From Pyrenula massariospora (Eukaryota > Ascomycota > Eurotiomycetes > Pyrenulales > Pyrenulaceae): 64,000 bases of DNA. The DNA lies in assembly GCA_021030905.1 (NCBI GenBank), contig JAGFMI010000017.1:62001-126000 (forward strand), given 5' to 3'. The notes beneath the pieces are model-generated. The model saw only the letters and a list, made by a program, of their open reading frames with translations, had not been told where the DNA came from and did not search any database. Below are positions 1 to 10,594 of this stretch, piece by piece; positions within the stretch are counted from its first letter, which is position 1; each line of letters opens with the position of its first letter. Made by a program: the position numbers and the translations under genes.

Positions 1-2788
1 TGAGAACTACACCAGTTGCTGCTATCCGAAAGCCCGGGTTCTTGTTTGACAAGGATTGGACACAACAAAATCCAGTATTAGGGGCCACCAGGGGTCCATA
101 GAAGGTGCCAAAGCAATGCATGTGTTCTGGCGTGTATTTGAGCATGCGGTTTCTGGTTCGAGAGTCGGAGATGCTGTAAACAGGTATCGTTTGAAATCTC
201 CTCCATCCCAAAGAGAAGATCAGTGGATCATTCGTTTTTAGAATTTTCTTGTGCCATCGATGTCGCTTGATTCGGATCTGTACAAAGCCAAATCTATCTT
301 CTGTGGGCGCAAGACCTCCAATTATAACGGGATACCGTGGATCGAACATGGTGGCAAATTCACGAGGTACCTTCTCTAAAACCAACCTTGCGTACGTGCC
401 CGCTTTGAAGCCCTCAGCTCTGGTACGGGACGCCGGGTCCAGATTGTCCAGTTCAGACTTGTTAATGTCAAGTTGCTTCTGGATTTGTGCCTTCTGTGCA
501 TCATACCATTCATCCTCTCCAAATTCTTCATCTTGCTCTCGCGGGCCTCTCGCGTCATTGGCAAAGCCTTCTCGGTCTTCTTCTTCGAATCGAAGCTTCA
601 GCTCTTCTTTTCGCCGTGCATTTCTTTCTCTCTCGGCGTCAATATCAACCTCGGCTTCTCCCTTAACTACAGGGCTTTGTCCGACCTTTTCGCTTGTTTC
701 TAAGTCTTCGAATTCGCCGTCCCCCTCATCGTCCTCTTCTTCTTCTTCACTGTCGTCCTCGGAGCCATCTATGTTATCTTTTGCACCATTTGATTGCTTG
801 CGACTTAATGACGATATGGCGAGGCGTAGTCGCAAAGCCTCCACGGCCTCTTCATCTTTCCACTTTCTCGCAAGCTGCTCATAGTCATATACCTGCGTCA
901 TCCGATCATCTAATTTGTCTTCCGTCTCAGTATTGGTTTTCCTGAAAAAGTTCTCATCCTCATCATTGATATCATCTGAAATTTGATGCTGAGTATCCTC
1001 GGTCTTGTCTAAGCCTTGCCACTGTTTTATGACCTGCGATGGCGTCAACGAGTCATCGTAAAGCATCCTGGCGAGATCGGTCGCTCGGTAGGCCACATTT
1101 GTGCCATAAGGTTTCTTGGCTTTAAGCGACAAATTTTCTTTCCATTTGAGGCCGCCCTCATCCTCCGCCTCGTCATCATCGTCTTCAATTGATCCGTTGT
1201 CAAGGTCCTGGTTTTCCACAGATGACAATGATCCGATATCAGAGTCACTCTCGGCAAACGCAATGTCATCATCCTGCGCTAAATCTTCCTTGCTTTTAAG
1301 CTTCCATGCCTTCGGTGCTGACAGACCATCGTCGTCGTCGACTAACGCTTCCTCCTCTTCTGTGTCAACGCCATCAAGCTCATGTTGCTGGTCTGATGAG
1401 CCACCGCTCTGTAATCCCTCATCTTCATCTTCTACTAGCCCTTCTTCCTCACTGTCTTCCTGATCGAGAAAGTGCACACGTCTCTTCTCTTTCCTTCCCG
1501 CCTGAATAGTTTCCTCTTCATTCTGTGATCGATCAATCGTTCCTCCTCCCTGAAACAAGCGAACTCCTTGAGCTGCATCCCCTAGAAGCTTTCGTTCACC
1601 TTGCAATCCTAGCATCATCTGCTCGCCGAGCCCACGCTCTTCAATGTTTTCGGCGCCCTTGTCAAACGTTGACGTTTTCATGTCTATGTAGACTGCGTCC
1701 TTATCGACCAACACGCCGCCCACATCCGACATGGGGGCAAACAGTACTTTTTGCTTCTCACCGAGACGCTTGCGTGCGACCTTTCCAGTCGCACGAGCCA
1801 TGGCCTGCTCTGCGAACGGTGTTGGGCATGGATCTGGCAAGGCTTCTATTGCAGAAACGGTAAGGTCTCCTACTCCTGGAACGTGGATTCTGGCATTCAA
1901 AGCTGGGAAGCTTGTGCCTCTGAGGTACCCATAGAGTGCGATAGTTCGGTCACCTTTGTGATTCTCTTCGACCAAGGTTGGTGGTGTTATGTCAAGAAAT
2001 CTGTCCGCGAGACAATATGGATGTGAGTTGCGCCATACAAGAGGTCGAGGATTTTTCATGACGGAGAGAAATCTGGACAAGTTATGTATTTCTCGGTCGG
2101 GATATCGTCCATTGATAACGCCAGAAAGATAAAAGAGCTTTGCGCCTTGGTAAAGCTCGCTCCAAAACCTATGCTTTAATCGCTTCTTGGCCTGTTTCAA
2201 TGTACTTTGTTTCTTGAAGAAGTCTAGATGTGTGAGTATGCCGAACACATTTCCTGGCATCCCGCTTGCCGATAGCGCATTGAGAAATTCCATTGTCTCC
2301 ATTTCGAAGCCGTAATTGCCGTCAATCATTAGGAGCACGATGTCCGCAATCTTTGCAATGTCAATCATGGCCGCTAGAGATTCGGAAGGACATTCGATGA
2401 ATGTTAGACGGCGCCGCTTAGATGTGACTACTGTTAGAGGCCCGGTCGGCGAGCTTAGACTTTGCTTCGAGTAGCGTTTTATGAGAGACTTGATGAGAGT
2501 TGTCTTGCCTACACCAGGTGGCCCAACCACAGCGACAACAATGGGCGGCGCCTCCTCTGGCAGTCGATCGACAAGTGGGACGTGTAATCGTTTTTCCTTG
2601 ACATCGTGGGAGCGGACGGCTTGCTTCTGTAGCCTCCCTGGGCGGGAGAAGGCGAAAGCTTTGGGATTTGGACCTGTACGGTGTCGGTCAGTCTGCTGGA
2701 GGGGGCATGGTAAAGAGTTCTTATTACCATCTTGAGACTTCTTCTTTTCCTTGGTCTTTCTGTGAGGCTTATTGGCCTGCTTCTCCAT
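1..2788 (-). CDS. BMS1: Ribosome biogenesis GTPase Bms1 (partial, 3' end outside window)
   Basis: Bms1 is a nucleolar GTPase of the U3 snoRNP/SSU processome, needed for 18S rRNA maturation and 40S assembly. The protein begins MEKQANKPHRKTKEK at the ATG at 2788. It then shows NPKAFAFSRPGRLQKQ, HVPLVDRLPEE, a P-loop GPPGVGKTTLIKSL, and FIECP, all hallmarks of the Bms1/Tsr1 family. The middle (about 250-1500) is very acidic, which makes the opposite strand look Ser-rich. The last readable residues are NPGFRIAATGVVL. About 911 aa are present and yeast Bms1 is near 1180 aa, so the C-terminal fifth is missing at the window edge. I infer one 54-nt intron (2674-2727, GTAATA...CTGAC...ACAG); it carries no stop and is a multiple of three, but removing it gives the expected DGPNPKAFAF join. 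No stop interrupts the frame. Confidence 0.95.
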   Translation of the reverse strand, partial: MEKQANKPHRKTKEKKKSQDGNKNSLPCPLQQTDRHRTGPNPKAFAFSRPGRLQKQAVRSHDVKEKRLHVPLVDRLPEEAPPIVVAVVGPPGVGKTTLIKSLIKRYSKQSLSSPTGPLTVVTSKRRRLTFIECPSESLAAMIDIAKIADIVLLMIDGNYGFEMETMEFLNALSASGMPGNVFGILTHLDFFKKQSTLKQAKKRLKHRFWSELYQGAKLFYLSGVINGRYPDREIHNLSRFLSVMKNPRPLVWRNSHPYCLADRFLDITPPTLVEENHKGDRTIALYGYLRGTSFPALNARIHVPGVGDLTVSAIEALPDPCPTPFAEQAMARATGKVARKRLGEKQKVLFAPMSDVGGVLVDKDAVYIDMKTSTFDKGAENIEERGLGEQMMLGLQGERKLLGDAAQGVRLFQGGGTIDRSQNEEETIQAGRKEKRRVHFLDQEDSEEEGLVEDEDEGLQSGGSSDQQHELDGVDTEEEEALVDDDDGLSAPKAWKLKSKEDLAQDDDIAFAESDSDIGSLSSVENQDLDNGSIEDDDDEAEDEGGLKWKENLSLKAKKPYGTNVAYRATDLARMLYDDSLTPSQVIKQWQGLDKTEDTQHQISDDINDEDENFFRKTNTETEDKLDDRMTQVYDYEQLARKWKDEEAVEALRLRLAISSLSRKQSNGAKDNIDGSEDDSEEEEEDDEGDGEFEDLETSEKVGQSPVVKGEAEVDIDAERERNARRKEELKLRFEEEDREGFANDARGPREQDEEFGEDEWYDAQKAQIQKQLDINKSELDNLDPASRTRAEGFKAGTYARLVLEKVPREFATMFDPRYPVIIGGLAPTEDRFGFVQIRIKRHRWHKKILKTNDPLIFSLGWRRFQTIPVYSISDSRTRNRMLKYTPEHMHCFGTFYGPLVAPNTGFCCVQSLSNKNPGFRIAATGVVL

Positions 2789-2979
2789 CTTGTAGTCCGT
2801 TGTGCGCAAGCAGCCATCACCCGAGACTTTTTTGGCCGGCGCGATCAAAAAGTTTGAGGTGACGCCGCAGCTCCAAGCTTATCGATAACAAATTACAGGA
2901 GCCAGCCAGCACCGTCCTTTCCCGACACTGTTTAGCGGGCTCCGATAGGGCATGACGCCGCCTCGCCGCCCTGAGCCAC

Positions 2980-2987
2980 TATATAAA
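2980..2987 (+). promoter_or_regulatory. TATA box with CT-rich leader
   Basis: tatataaa is followed after 20-30 bases by a long pyrimidine-rich tract (3000-3090), the usual core-promoter layout of strongly expressed fungal genes. It points away from Bms1. No coding gene follows directly. Confidence 0.4.
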
Positions 2988-3932
2988 CCAGCTCTTTTCG
3001 ACCATTTACTACCCTCCCTCCTCCCTTCCATCATCTTCATTTTCCTTAATACCTCGCTCTAGCTCTCCTCTTCGTGCTCGCCGATCGCGTCCACTCATTT
3101 CTGGACACGGATCCGCTGCGCTCCGGACGGCGGTTTCACTAATGCCCTTCTCTTCACCGTTGCTCATTCAATCGCTCAATCCGCCCTTAGAATCTTCGTT
3201 GTAGTCTGCTCTGACTGAACAGGCTGCAACTACTGCGTGGTCGGTGATGCCCCCGTTGTCTTAGCTCCCTGCCCGAAGTTGCTCCTTCTTCCCGCTTAGC
3301 TTCATCGCCGTCCGTCGAGTTGGTGGCCGTCTATTGTATTGCTTTTAATATGCTCTTTCAGTCGACATTTATTTTGCTCTGCATCTTCTCGATCTCTACT
3401 CTCTTTCTCTCTGGCTTCTCTTCGTGGCTATCTCATCATTTTCAGCTGCCCGCATTTCGCAGCCTTTTAACTCGTTCGTGTTTTGAAATCCTAGCAGTTT
3501 AAAGCTGAATCTTTTTTGCACTACCCATTCCATACTATGTTAGAGAACTATAATGTGGCATTGGGCGTTTTTACTGTCTCTCAACATCAATAGGCTAATC
3601 ACAAAAATTCCTTATAGTAATAACTGCGAAGTTCTGCTTTGTTATGCGCCAAAACGTGTTATGCATCCACCTTTAGATTATACAACCGTTTAGAGGCTGG
3701 AGGTACTGGGAGGGGCATTTTATGAGTACGTCGCTATTCGACTCAAGCTAAACAGTGCAGCCTCTCGCAGTATTTTAGACAGCAGTCGGACAATGGCGAG
3801 CTGAACTTCAATAGGGTATTAGCCCGCTGCTAAACCGGCGACGGGGAGTCCCCGACAGAGCACTCTTCCCCCTTCCCCCGCCCCCCGGCTGTCTAAGAGG
3901 CTAGTAGGGGCTCCTCGTACACTTGTCCATTT

Positions 3933-3940
3933 TATATAAG
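3933..3940 (+). promoter_or_regulatory. Second TATA box with CT-rich leader
   Basis: tatataag lies about 100 bases upstream of a pyrimidine-rich segment (4020-4060). The GC-rich stretch just before it (3836-3905) contains a small palindrome, cggggagtccccg. No open reading frame follows within 500 bases. Confidence 0.3.
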
Positions 3941-6618
3941 TCTCAGCTCTCCCACATTGGGACAGCCTTTATTCTTGCCATACCTACATCACGTGGTCCG
4001 CCTAGAGAGAAATTGGCCCTATTTCATTCGTTTTTTCCTTTCTCCGAGAGTTCCTCCTGATCAACGCACTGCTTGGATCGCTGGAACTAAAGTCTGAGGC
4101 TGTGTAGTAGCCCGAAGCGGGTCGCCGATACTACGGTAGGGTAACATCGATTAAAGGGACGGGCATCGGCGAAAAGATCTCTAATTCTATTTCCACAGAC
4201 GAAATTTTCAATAGAGAGAGGATGCAAGTTAGAAATTTAGGGTCAGATAGTCCGCGAACATAAATTCCACTTTCATTCACAGGCTTTGACAGAGCTAGCG
4301 GATCTCTCCTGTCTGAGGACGATCTCGGGCAGCAGCCTTATTTATATCTCAGTGATTTTCCTTATCCTGGCCCTAGTCTACTTTGCTCAATCCGCGGATT
4401 TCAATAAGAAGGGCGGTTTTATAATAGACGGATAATCAGTCTTGTAGACTGCTTTGATAGCTAAATAAGTATAGAATGCGTCTTTGCTCCCCTTAGAACC
4501 GCTTCCCCCTCTGTTGATGCGAACTCGATCCCGCCTTTGCAATTTCTGAACGGCCTCTTTCAGCTCCCTAACTTTCCTCTTTTCACTCTTTGCTCCCCAA
4601 GCACTCCCTGAGCTCGACTGTCGCGTTTACCACCACCCTAATTTATCGCCAATTTTACGCGAAGGGATCCGTTTGGGCTGCTGGGGTGTCCTCCTATGGC
4701 GCCCCTCCCTCCAATTTGCTCGCGCTGCCCAGCCACGCGCCCTTTATGGCGGCGCAGCTACGTATCCATCCCCAGCTTCGCTTGGGTGCCTGGCAGATGA
4801 TCAACTCGTTCTCCCTGGACATAAATAGGCTCTCTCGCCTCTGCAACGGTTCCCGCGTTCTTCCCGGTAGTGCCTATGTAGAGTTGTCGAAAGAGAAGAT
4901 GCAGGTAAGCGTAGGAGTATAAAGTTGAGATGCCAAAACCTTCGAGGCCGAACAACACTGTCAAATGCTTTTCCCTGATTCTGACTCCATGATCACCTGT
5001 AACACTGGCTAGGAGTTATACTCTCTCGGAGTTGTGGTGTTGCTAGAAGAAGAAACTTACAAGACCATTTTGGAAGGAACAGTTAAACACCTGGAACCTT
5101 AGGATCGTATGACTCAGTGTTGCTCATACAAAAACACAGTGTGCTGCTCGGAGTCACCAGTTAGAATCCTAAATAGTTATAGAACGCGACGTCCAATACT
5201 TCCACCTTTATCCTTGTATATGCTTGGTTAAAGTATGGCAGGTCATATTTACTTCCACCGCCCGGCTTTTCACGCTCTCAGATCAGCAGCTCGGACATGA
5301 GAAAAGTTGATACGGAAGAAAGTCTCTGTCGATCTCTAGGCATACGCCTATTAGGGCTGTTTTAAGCATCAAGCTCCAACTTCCCAGAGTACTCTTTCAC
5401 AGCAAGTAGAAAATAGGAGACTCTGGCCGTCTATCGGTCGATTGGCTCATTCTAATATGACAACTGTTTGAAGATTACCTATCAAAGAGGACATACAATC
5501 ACCACCAGGCAGAAATCTGAATCACTTCAGAATATGGTTGCATCTGGAAGCTGTGCGTTTGCTGAACAGCTACATGTTACGTATGGCAAGCATCACGCGA
5601 TCGAAGATAGAGCCACTTGGCAACACAGGGAGAATGACAAATGTCAAACGAGAAAGGGGGACTCTACCAAATATATTGCTATGTCAATTTTAACATCTAC
5701 CTCTCTTATGATCATGACCGAGTGGTGGGTAAGAAGTCGGAGCCTTAGACGAGAATTCAAATGTGCAGAATTATCTGGTGCAGCGATTGTAGAAGCTCTA
5801 GACGAGATCACCATCGCCTAAAACTTCCGTGTCTTCTGAGGCCTTTTTAACGGACTCCTTACCTAAGACCCACAAACGTAACGCTTTCATGACTGTCGCA
5901 GCTTTCTCGGAAGAATTGGTCACATCTTTTTCAGAGAAAGGATCTCTTCCCATCACTATCGATAGAATTTATTTTCAAAGCGGCTCCGGGAAGCCGCCTG
6001 GGTAGTATTACTGTTCTACCGATGTGACCCGTCAAATTATTCATCGCGTGATTTTATCTTTATGCCAAGCCAGTACCTCTACCTGTTATTATACACACCG
6101 CATAGCATAGTACTTTATTATGGGCGCCAATGAATTTCCCCTCTTGTCCGGCGGGAACCTCGCCTCTAGGCACCCACCGTAGGCACCCCCACAGACACCC
6201 AACATAGGCAACCGCCTCATAAAGCCCCCATGGAGCAGCCCTTAAAACCCCCACTGAAAATAATGAATTAATTGATTGTGGAGCCATCTAAGAACTTCAG
6301 ATAATGCTGCCAGAGTAAATTCTCCTCAATCGCCGCCAATTCCTTCTTGCATATGCCCTATTGACAAGCAACTCTGATCGAGTAGCTCTCAGCACTCTCA
6401 TAAACGCATTTCAAAATTTCCTTTTTCCACAGTGTCGGCTACCGCCTACCGTAATCTTGGCTCTAAGCTCCTTTCCGCCACCAACTGCGAAACGTCACAG
6501 CTTTACCCCGCCATCTCCTTAGGCTGCTGGAACTCTTCTCGAGTGAAGTTCAGATTACTGCGTGTTATCTTGCTCATGCTCTACGCTCGACTTTACTTTC
6601 TCTCGCCGTGCCATCAAA

Positions 6619-7219
6619 ATGGTTCCTTGGGTGGCTGCCAATCCCGCGCAGCAAGCTTTTGAAGTGCGTGAATTTGGGTTTAAAGGGCGAAATGCTAGAG
6701 AACGTTTTCAAGGCGCCGGTCGTGACTTCCGAGTCCGTGTAGCCCTTCACCATATCTTGGAAGAAGACTGTGATCGAACAAGAGACGACACTGATAGAAT
6801 AGAAAGAGAATATGGAAATAAACTTCCTGAGAGCCACTATCTCCTGGACCGCGCGGAACATAACTTGGACAAAGTCCGCCGACACCAACAAAATGTCAAG
6901 AATCCATGCGGCAAAAGACAGCAGTGGAAGAATGCTGTTGGAAGAGCTAATCGTGAAGATGAAGAACGCCTGAATCAGGCTGGAAATGATATCAGATGGG
7001 CAAGGGTTCACAACGCACGCTCAGAAGCGTAAGTGCATCCGCTTGTGAGGAGCGTTTTAGTGTTGACTTTACCTCTTTGTTTTGAACGAAATTTACTGAT
7101 TGTGACCCGTACATTTTAGGTCGTTTCGTCACCAAAGTGATTATGCATCGCGGCCAACAGCCAATAGATTCGGGTCAAGCCGCGTCGAAGATTACTCGAA
7201 TTCGAGACGAAGGTGGTGA
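6619..7219 (+). CDS. Small charged orphan protein, two exons
   Basis: I do not recognise this protein. It starts at the ATG at 6619 (MVPWVAANPAQQAFEV). Exon 1 is 6619-7028, a 91-nt intron runs 7029-7119 (GTAAGT, branch-like ACTGAT, TTTTAG), and exon 2 is 7120-7219, giving about 169 aa. The middle is rich in Arg, Glu, Asp, His and Asn and is probably helical, possibly a coiled coil (for example HILEEDCDRTRDD and DRAEHNLDKVRRHQQN). There is no signal peptide or membrane segment. The tail is Ser/Arg-rich and ends SRRRW. An exactly framed, well-formed intron inside an otherwise open frame supports a real gene. It stands alone in a gene-poor stretch, with a CT-rich leader directly upstream (6300-6600). 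Confidence 0.55.
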
Positions 7220-8364
7220 TGGATTTCAAAGTGCAACCGAGGACGATGTTTTGGAAGAGCAGGCTCATGATAGATGGCAGCAAAACGATGGCAGCAACCA
7301 TATTTTGCAACCGAAATACTGTCTCTTTGCACAGTTCTTAGCTGCATTCGAACAAGAAGACTGAGCCCAGATCTACGAGCCGACTCTCTGGGCGATTGTT
7401 ATATTGCATGCAGGGCAAGTCTGAGACAACGTTGCAGATGGACTTCTGATCATTGCGACAATATCGCTATGCCCGTCTTGACATCTTCCACCTTCTACAG
7501 TCTCAACTGCCTTCCAAACATGAGTCTTGCGGACCTAGTGGTGATGACCATACTTACAACTTGGGAGCGGCGCGGGAAGAACGACCAAATATCATACCCT
7601 GTTGGAGATTGACACAGATGTTATGTGTTCGTTCAATTCTGCTGTTGGCGTTCATTCCATTTATTCGAGGCATTGAACGGCAGTTTCATTAAAATTTTGA
7701 AATTACACATTGAATTACGTTTGAAGAGTTCAAATGGATATTTATGTCAGGGTTCATTGTGCAAGGTAAGGGGGATTAAGTAGGGGCTAGTTAGGCTATC
7801 GGAGGCTATTAAGGCTTTTTTCCGCACCATGAAACAATGAAGATTGATATAGAGACTTGAAACATGTGAGACCCGTCTTTTTCGAATTTTAATTTCCCCC
7901 GTAACGGTATGACTGGTAGGATGTAGGTGTAACGAAGTTATACTTATGTGTAAGGGACACCCCACATTCCTTTGACCCACGTGCGCTTCCCCATATACGC
8001 GCCGTGCGCTCTTTGCTAAAAGTTGATCTATGTTCATTCGGAGTATGTGAATATGACGGAGGGAGAGACGTCTCGAATGCACATGAAATGGCCGGAAGGC
8101 GAACCTTCGACGTTACGTGCTACTAGAATCCTATGTGGCGACTTAGATCTTTGCCTTCTTTGCATCTAGCTCCTAATATCCCCCACTACCCTCATCTCCG
8201 CTCTCGTCCTCACTGTCTGATACTATCCCACCTGTGGTCTCTCCCTCGATATCTTCGTCCCGTTTCCTTTTCGCATATACATGCACGCTCCTGTCCCCAC
8301 TCTCTCTCGCCACGCCCCTCGCCGTTACCACCTCATCTGGCCGGCCACCCTCCGCATCCTCCTC
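7220..8364. other. Intergenic, nothing recognised
   Basis: Short open frames only, with no family motif, no tRNA-like fold and no inverted repeat noticed. Confidence 0.5.
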
Positions 8365-8780
8365 TTATCCTGCATTCTCCGGATCCTCGAGCCCCTGAAC
8401 AATCTTCTCCGTCCCAATGTTATCTCCACCGACCGTGTCCGCCAGCTCCTCATCGATCCACCCCGGCCTGTAGCTCCCGCCGAAATCGATCATCCAGAGT
8501 TTGCCATGGCCGTCGATGGGGAAGTTTTCCGCCTTGGTATCGCCCCAGACCCGATCGGTGGCGTGGAGGATGTCGACCATGGATTGGACCTGGGAGGCGT
8601 GCTAGAAGCGCTGGTCCTCTGGGATGGAAGGCGACATGAGGTGCATGAGAGGTGTTGTAGGTTGGGGGATGAGGGTGAGGAGGATGCCGAAGAGATGCCA
8701 GGGTGCAAGGGTGGTGAGGGAGATTTGAAGGTGGATGAGGGAGGTGAGGAGACTAGACCTGCCCGTCTAGGAGCGCGGAT
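8365..8780 (-). pseudogene. Protein-kinase-like C-terminal fragment, decayed
   Basis: Reading leftwards, the frame gives APWHLFGILLTL, SPSIPEDQRF, then HASQVQSMVDILHATDRVWG, DTKAENFPIDGHGK, LWMIDFGGSYRPGW and IDEELADTVGGDNIG. This matches the second half of a fungal kinase-like/phosphotransferase domain: the catalytic-loop equivalent WGDTKAEN and the DFGG metal-binding motif are visible. The frame carries a stop (TAG, minus strand, 8604-8602) where the family has an aromatic residue after QRF. No glycine-rich loop or Lys-containing N-lobe exists upstream. I infer a degenerate copy of one of the many small fungal kinase-like genes. The fragment after the stop could still be transcribed. Confidence 0.6.
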
Positions 8781-9642
8781 CGCCTTTGGGTAGAGGTTTT
8801 ACTTTTCCATGAGATGTAGGAACCGAATCTCCCGCTTAACTGCGCGAATGTCGCACTGCGTCGCTAGCTTGAGAAAGAATGTTGTGTGTGCGGACTTATT
8901 GACCTCATCTTTGGGTCTTGCACTTCGCATGTTAGAAGTGGCGTCGGATTACTGTCGAAGCTCTGATGACACTGAATCTGACGGGACGCTGACAATGGTT
9001 GGGTGCACCGAGAGCTGAATATCGTCAGCCTCATCTTCCATGCGCAGATCGTGCGGCTTGTACCACAGCACATCTTTGAGTGCTAGGAGGTATTTTGGCA
9101 AATCTGTTTGAGGAGTCAGATGCGTTTGTACGCAAGATTCTCCTTGGAGTTCGGTGCGCTCAACCATCGTTGGACTTTCGCTTTTGACCTGCGCGCAACT
9201 GCTAAAAAAAGAAACGTTTCCCAAAGTAACAGGAGCAAAGTCATCCAATAGTAGCGCCAGAAGCTTTTTTTTTTTTCGGTGGCTGTTGCTCCTGTAATTC
9301 TCGTTTTATCGACATGATGTCGAGCGCTGTAAGGAGCTTGGACCACAGCCGCCAAAGCTCCCGCAAAGACAGTCATCGATAAGCGCGTATCGTCGGGAGA
9401 CTGTTATTGCACTCATGCTATCCACTCCTCTGATAGAAAAACAGGAAGCAGATAATCTCATAAGATCTTTCTCACGTGCCTAGATAATGTAGAAAGCGCC
9501 CCTTGATCTTCCGCTTCTGCTTCCCTCCTTTCTCAACGGGTTGTGACAGTCTTATCTCCCCCAAACTATCTAAGCTCTTATTGCGAGAATTTCTTACTCT
9601 CATACAACCTCTTAATTTGAATTTCCTCCATTCTCCTCGCAA
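8781..9642. other. Intergenic with two overlapping unidentified minus-strand frames
   Basis: Two minus frames overlap: 9116-9376 (begins MTVFAGALAAVVQAPYSA, with a hydrophobic WMTLLLLLWETFLFLAVA stretch) and 8949-9248 (contains LPKYLLALKDVLWYKPHDL). A run of ten or more T lies near 9265. They could be two parts of one small membrane-protein gene with an intron or frameshift between them, or noise. I do not recognise either. The last 150 bases are the CT-rich leader of the next gene. Confidence 0.3.
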
Positions 9643-10533
9643 ATGCCCATTACATCCTCTCAACCAAGCCCAGCCTACCTCCCTCTCGGTCCCTCTTCCC
9701 CTCTGACCCCGGACCGCTCCCTCTACGCCCGCATCCTCCACGCCCCCCGCCACCTGTGCTACACCTACACCCTCCCACCCCGCACCGGGCATGCCTTTCC
9801 CCTCCGCTCCACCCAAATCCTCCGTATCTCCACCCCCTCCGGCCCCCAAGTCGGCGACCTCAACCTCTGGTCCCTCCACAATCCACGTGAGCGCTTCTGG
9901 GCCTCACGCACCCGCCAGCTGCACGCCTCGCACGTCACCGTGGGCGACCGGCTGTGGAGCTGCCTCCCATACTTGCGGCCCATGGTGACCATCATCGAAG
10001 ACACATTGAAGGACTACGGCGTCGACGCGTTTGGCGGGCGATGCCACGATCTTCTCGGGACACGGTGCGATCCGTACGTCAACGCGCTTCTGAGCGCCAG
10101 GGGCGAAGATAGTGAAGGTGAGCAGTTTGATTACCATTGCCATTCGAACCTCGTGCGCGCGGTGCTACCTTACGGGCTCGGAGAGAGCGACGTCCACGAC
10201 GTGCTCAACGTTTTTCAAGTCACGGGGTTGGACGGGCGGGGGAGGTATTGCATGCAGGCGAGCCCCGCGAAGGGGGGTGATTACATCGAGTTCTTTGCGG
10301 AGATGGATTTACTTTGTGCATTGAGTACTTGCCCAGGAGGAGACCTGAGCCAATGGGGGTTTGGGGCTGAGAGGGCGGTTGGGATGGAAGACTGCTGTCG
10401 GGAGCTGAAGGTTGAAATTTTCGATATCATGGATGGGGAGAGGGAGAGGGTTTTAGAGGGATGGAGGGCGCCGGAGTGTCCAAAATATCGAGGTATGCAC
10501 GGTTTGAGGGGAAAGGAGAGCCAGGGGACATGA
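9643..10533 (+). CDS. DUF1989 (urea carboxylase-associated) family protein
   Basis: Intronless, 296 aa, starting at the ATG at 9643 after a CT-rich leader. Family hallmarks are GGRCHDLLGTRCDPY (about residues 132-145), YHCHSNLVRAVLPYGL (164-179, where bacterial members have an N-rich motif), and CPGGDLSQWGFG (230-241). The conserved Cys/His residues in these blocks are thought to bind metal. The family is often found next to urea amidolyase or urea carboxylase genes in bacteria. The fungal paralogues have no firmly established reaction, so a role in urea, amide or purine-nitrogen breakdown is inference. The third-position GC content is high compared with the surrounding intergenic DNA. It converges with the next gene, with only 61 bp between the stop codons. 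Confidence 0.85.
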   Translation: MPITSSQPSPAYLPLGPSSPLTPDRSLYARILHAPRHLCYTYTLPPRTGHAFPLRSTQILRISTPSGPQVGDLNLWSLHNPRERFWASRTRQLHASHVTVGDRLWSCLPYLRPMVTIIEDTLKDYGVDAFGGRCHDLLGTRCDPYVNALLSARGEDSEGEQFDYHCHSNLVRAVLPYGLGESDVHDVLNVFQVTGLDGRGRYCMQASPAKGGDYIEFFAEMDLLCALSTCPGGDLSQWGFGAERAVGMEDCCRELKVEIFDIMDGERERVLEGWRAPECPKYRGMHGLRGKESQGT

Positions 10534-10594
10534 AGCCAGGAACATGGTGTTACATGACAAGGACAAAGGTGTCTTTCTATTGACCTTTTCCTCA

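Larger units (their letters stand above)
2789..6618. other. Gene-poor region with promoter-like stretches
   Basis: No convincing coding sequence on either strand over 3.8 kb; the open frames are short and compositionally random. It holds the Bms1 upstream region, two TATA boxes followed by CT-rich leaders on the plus strand (near 2980 and 3933), and CT-rich runs near 4560 and 6400. It may be a long leader or promoter of the small gene at 6619, or one or more non-coding transcripts. This is inference only. Confidence 0.5.

Noticed and set aside
249-884. 211-codon plus frame, Ser-rich
   Set aside because: Antisense shadow of the acidic part of Bms1, which is clear on the minus strand.
4104-4134. 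Imperfect hairpin gtagtagcccg...tactac
   Set aside because: The stem is short and interrupted; nothing ties it to a known RNA.
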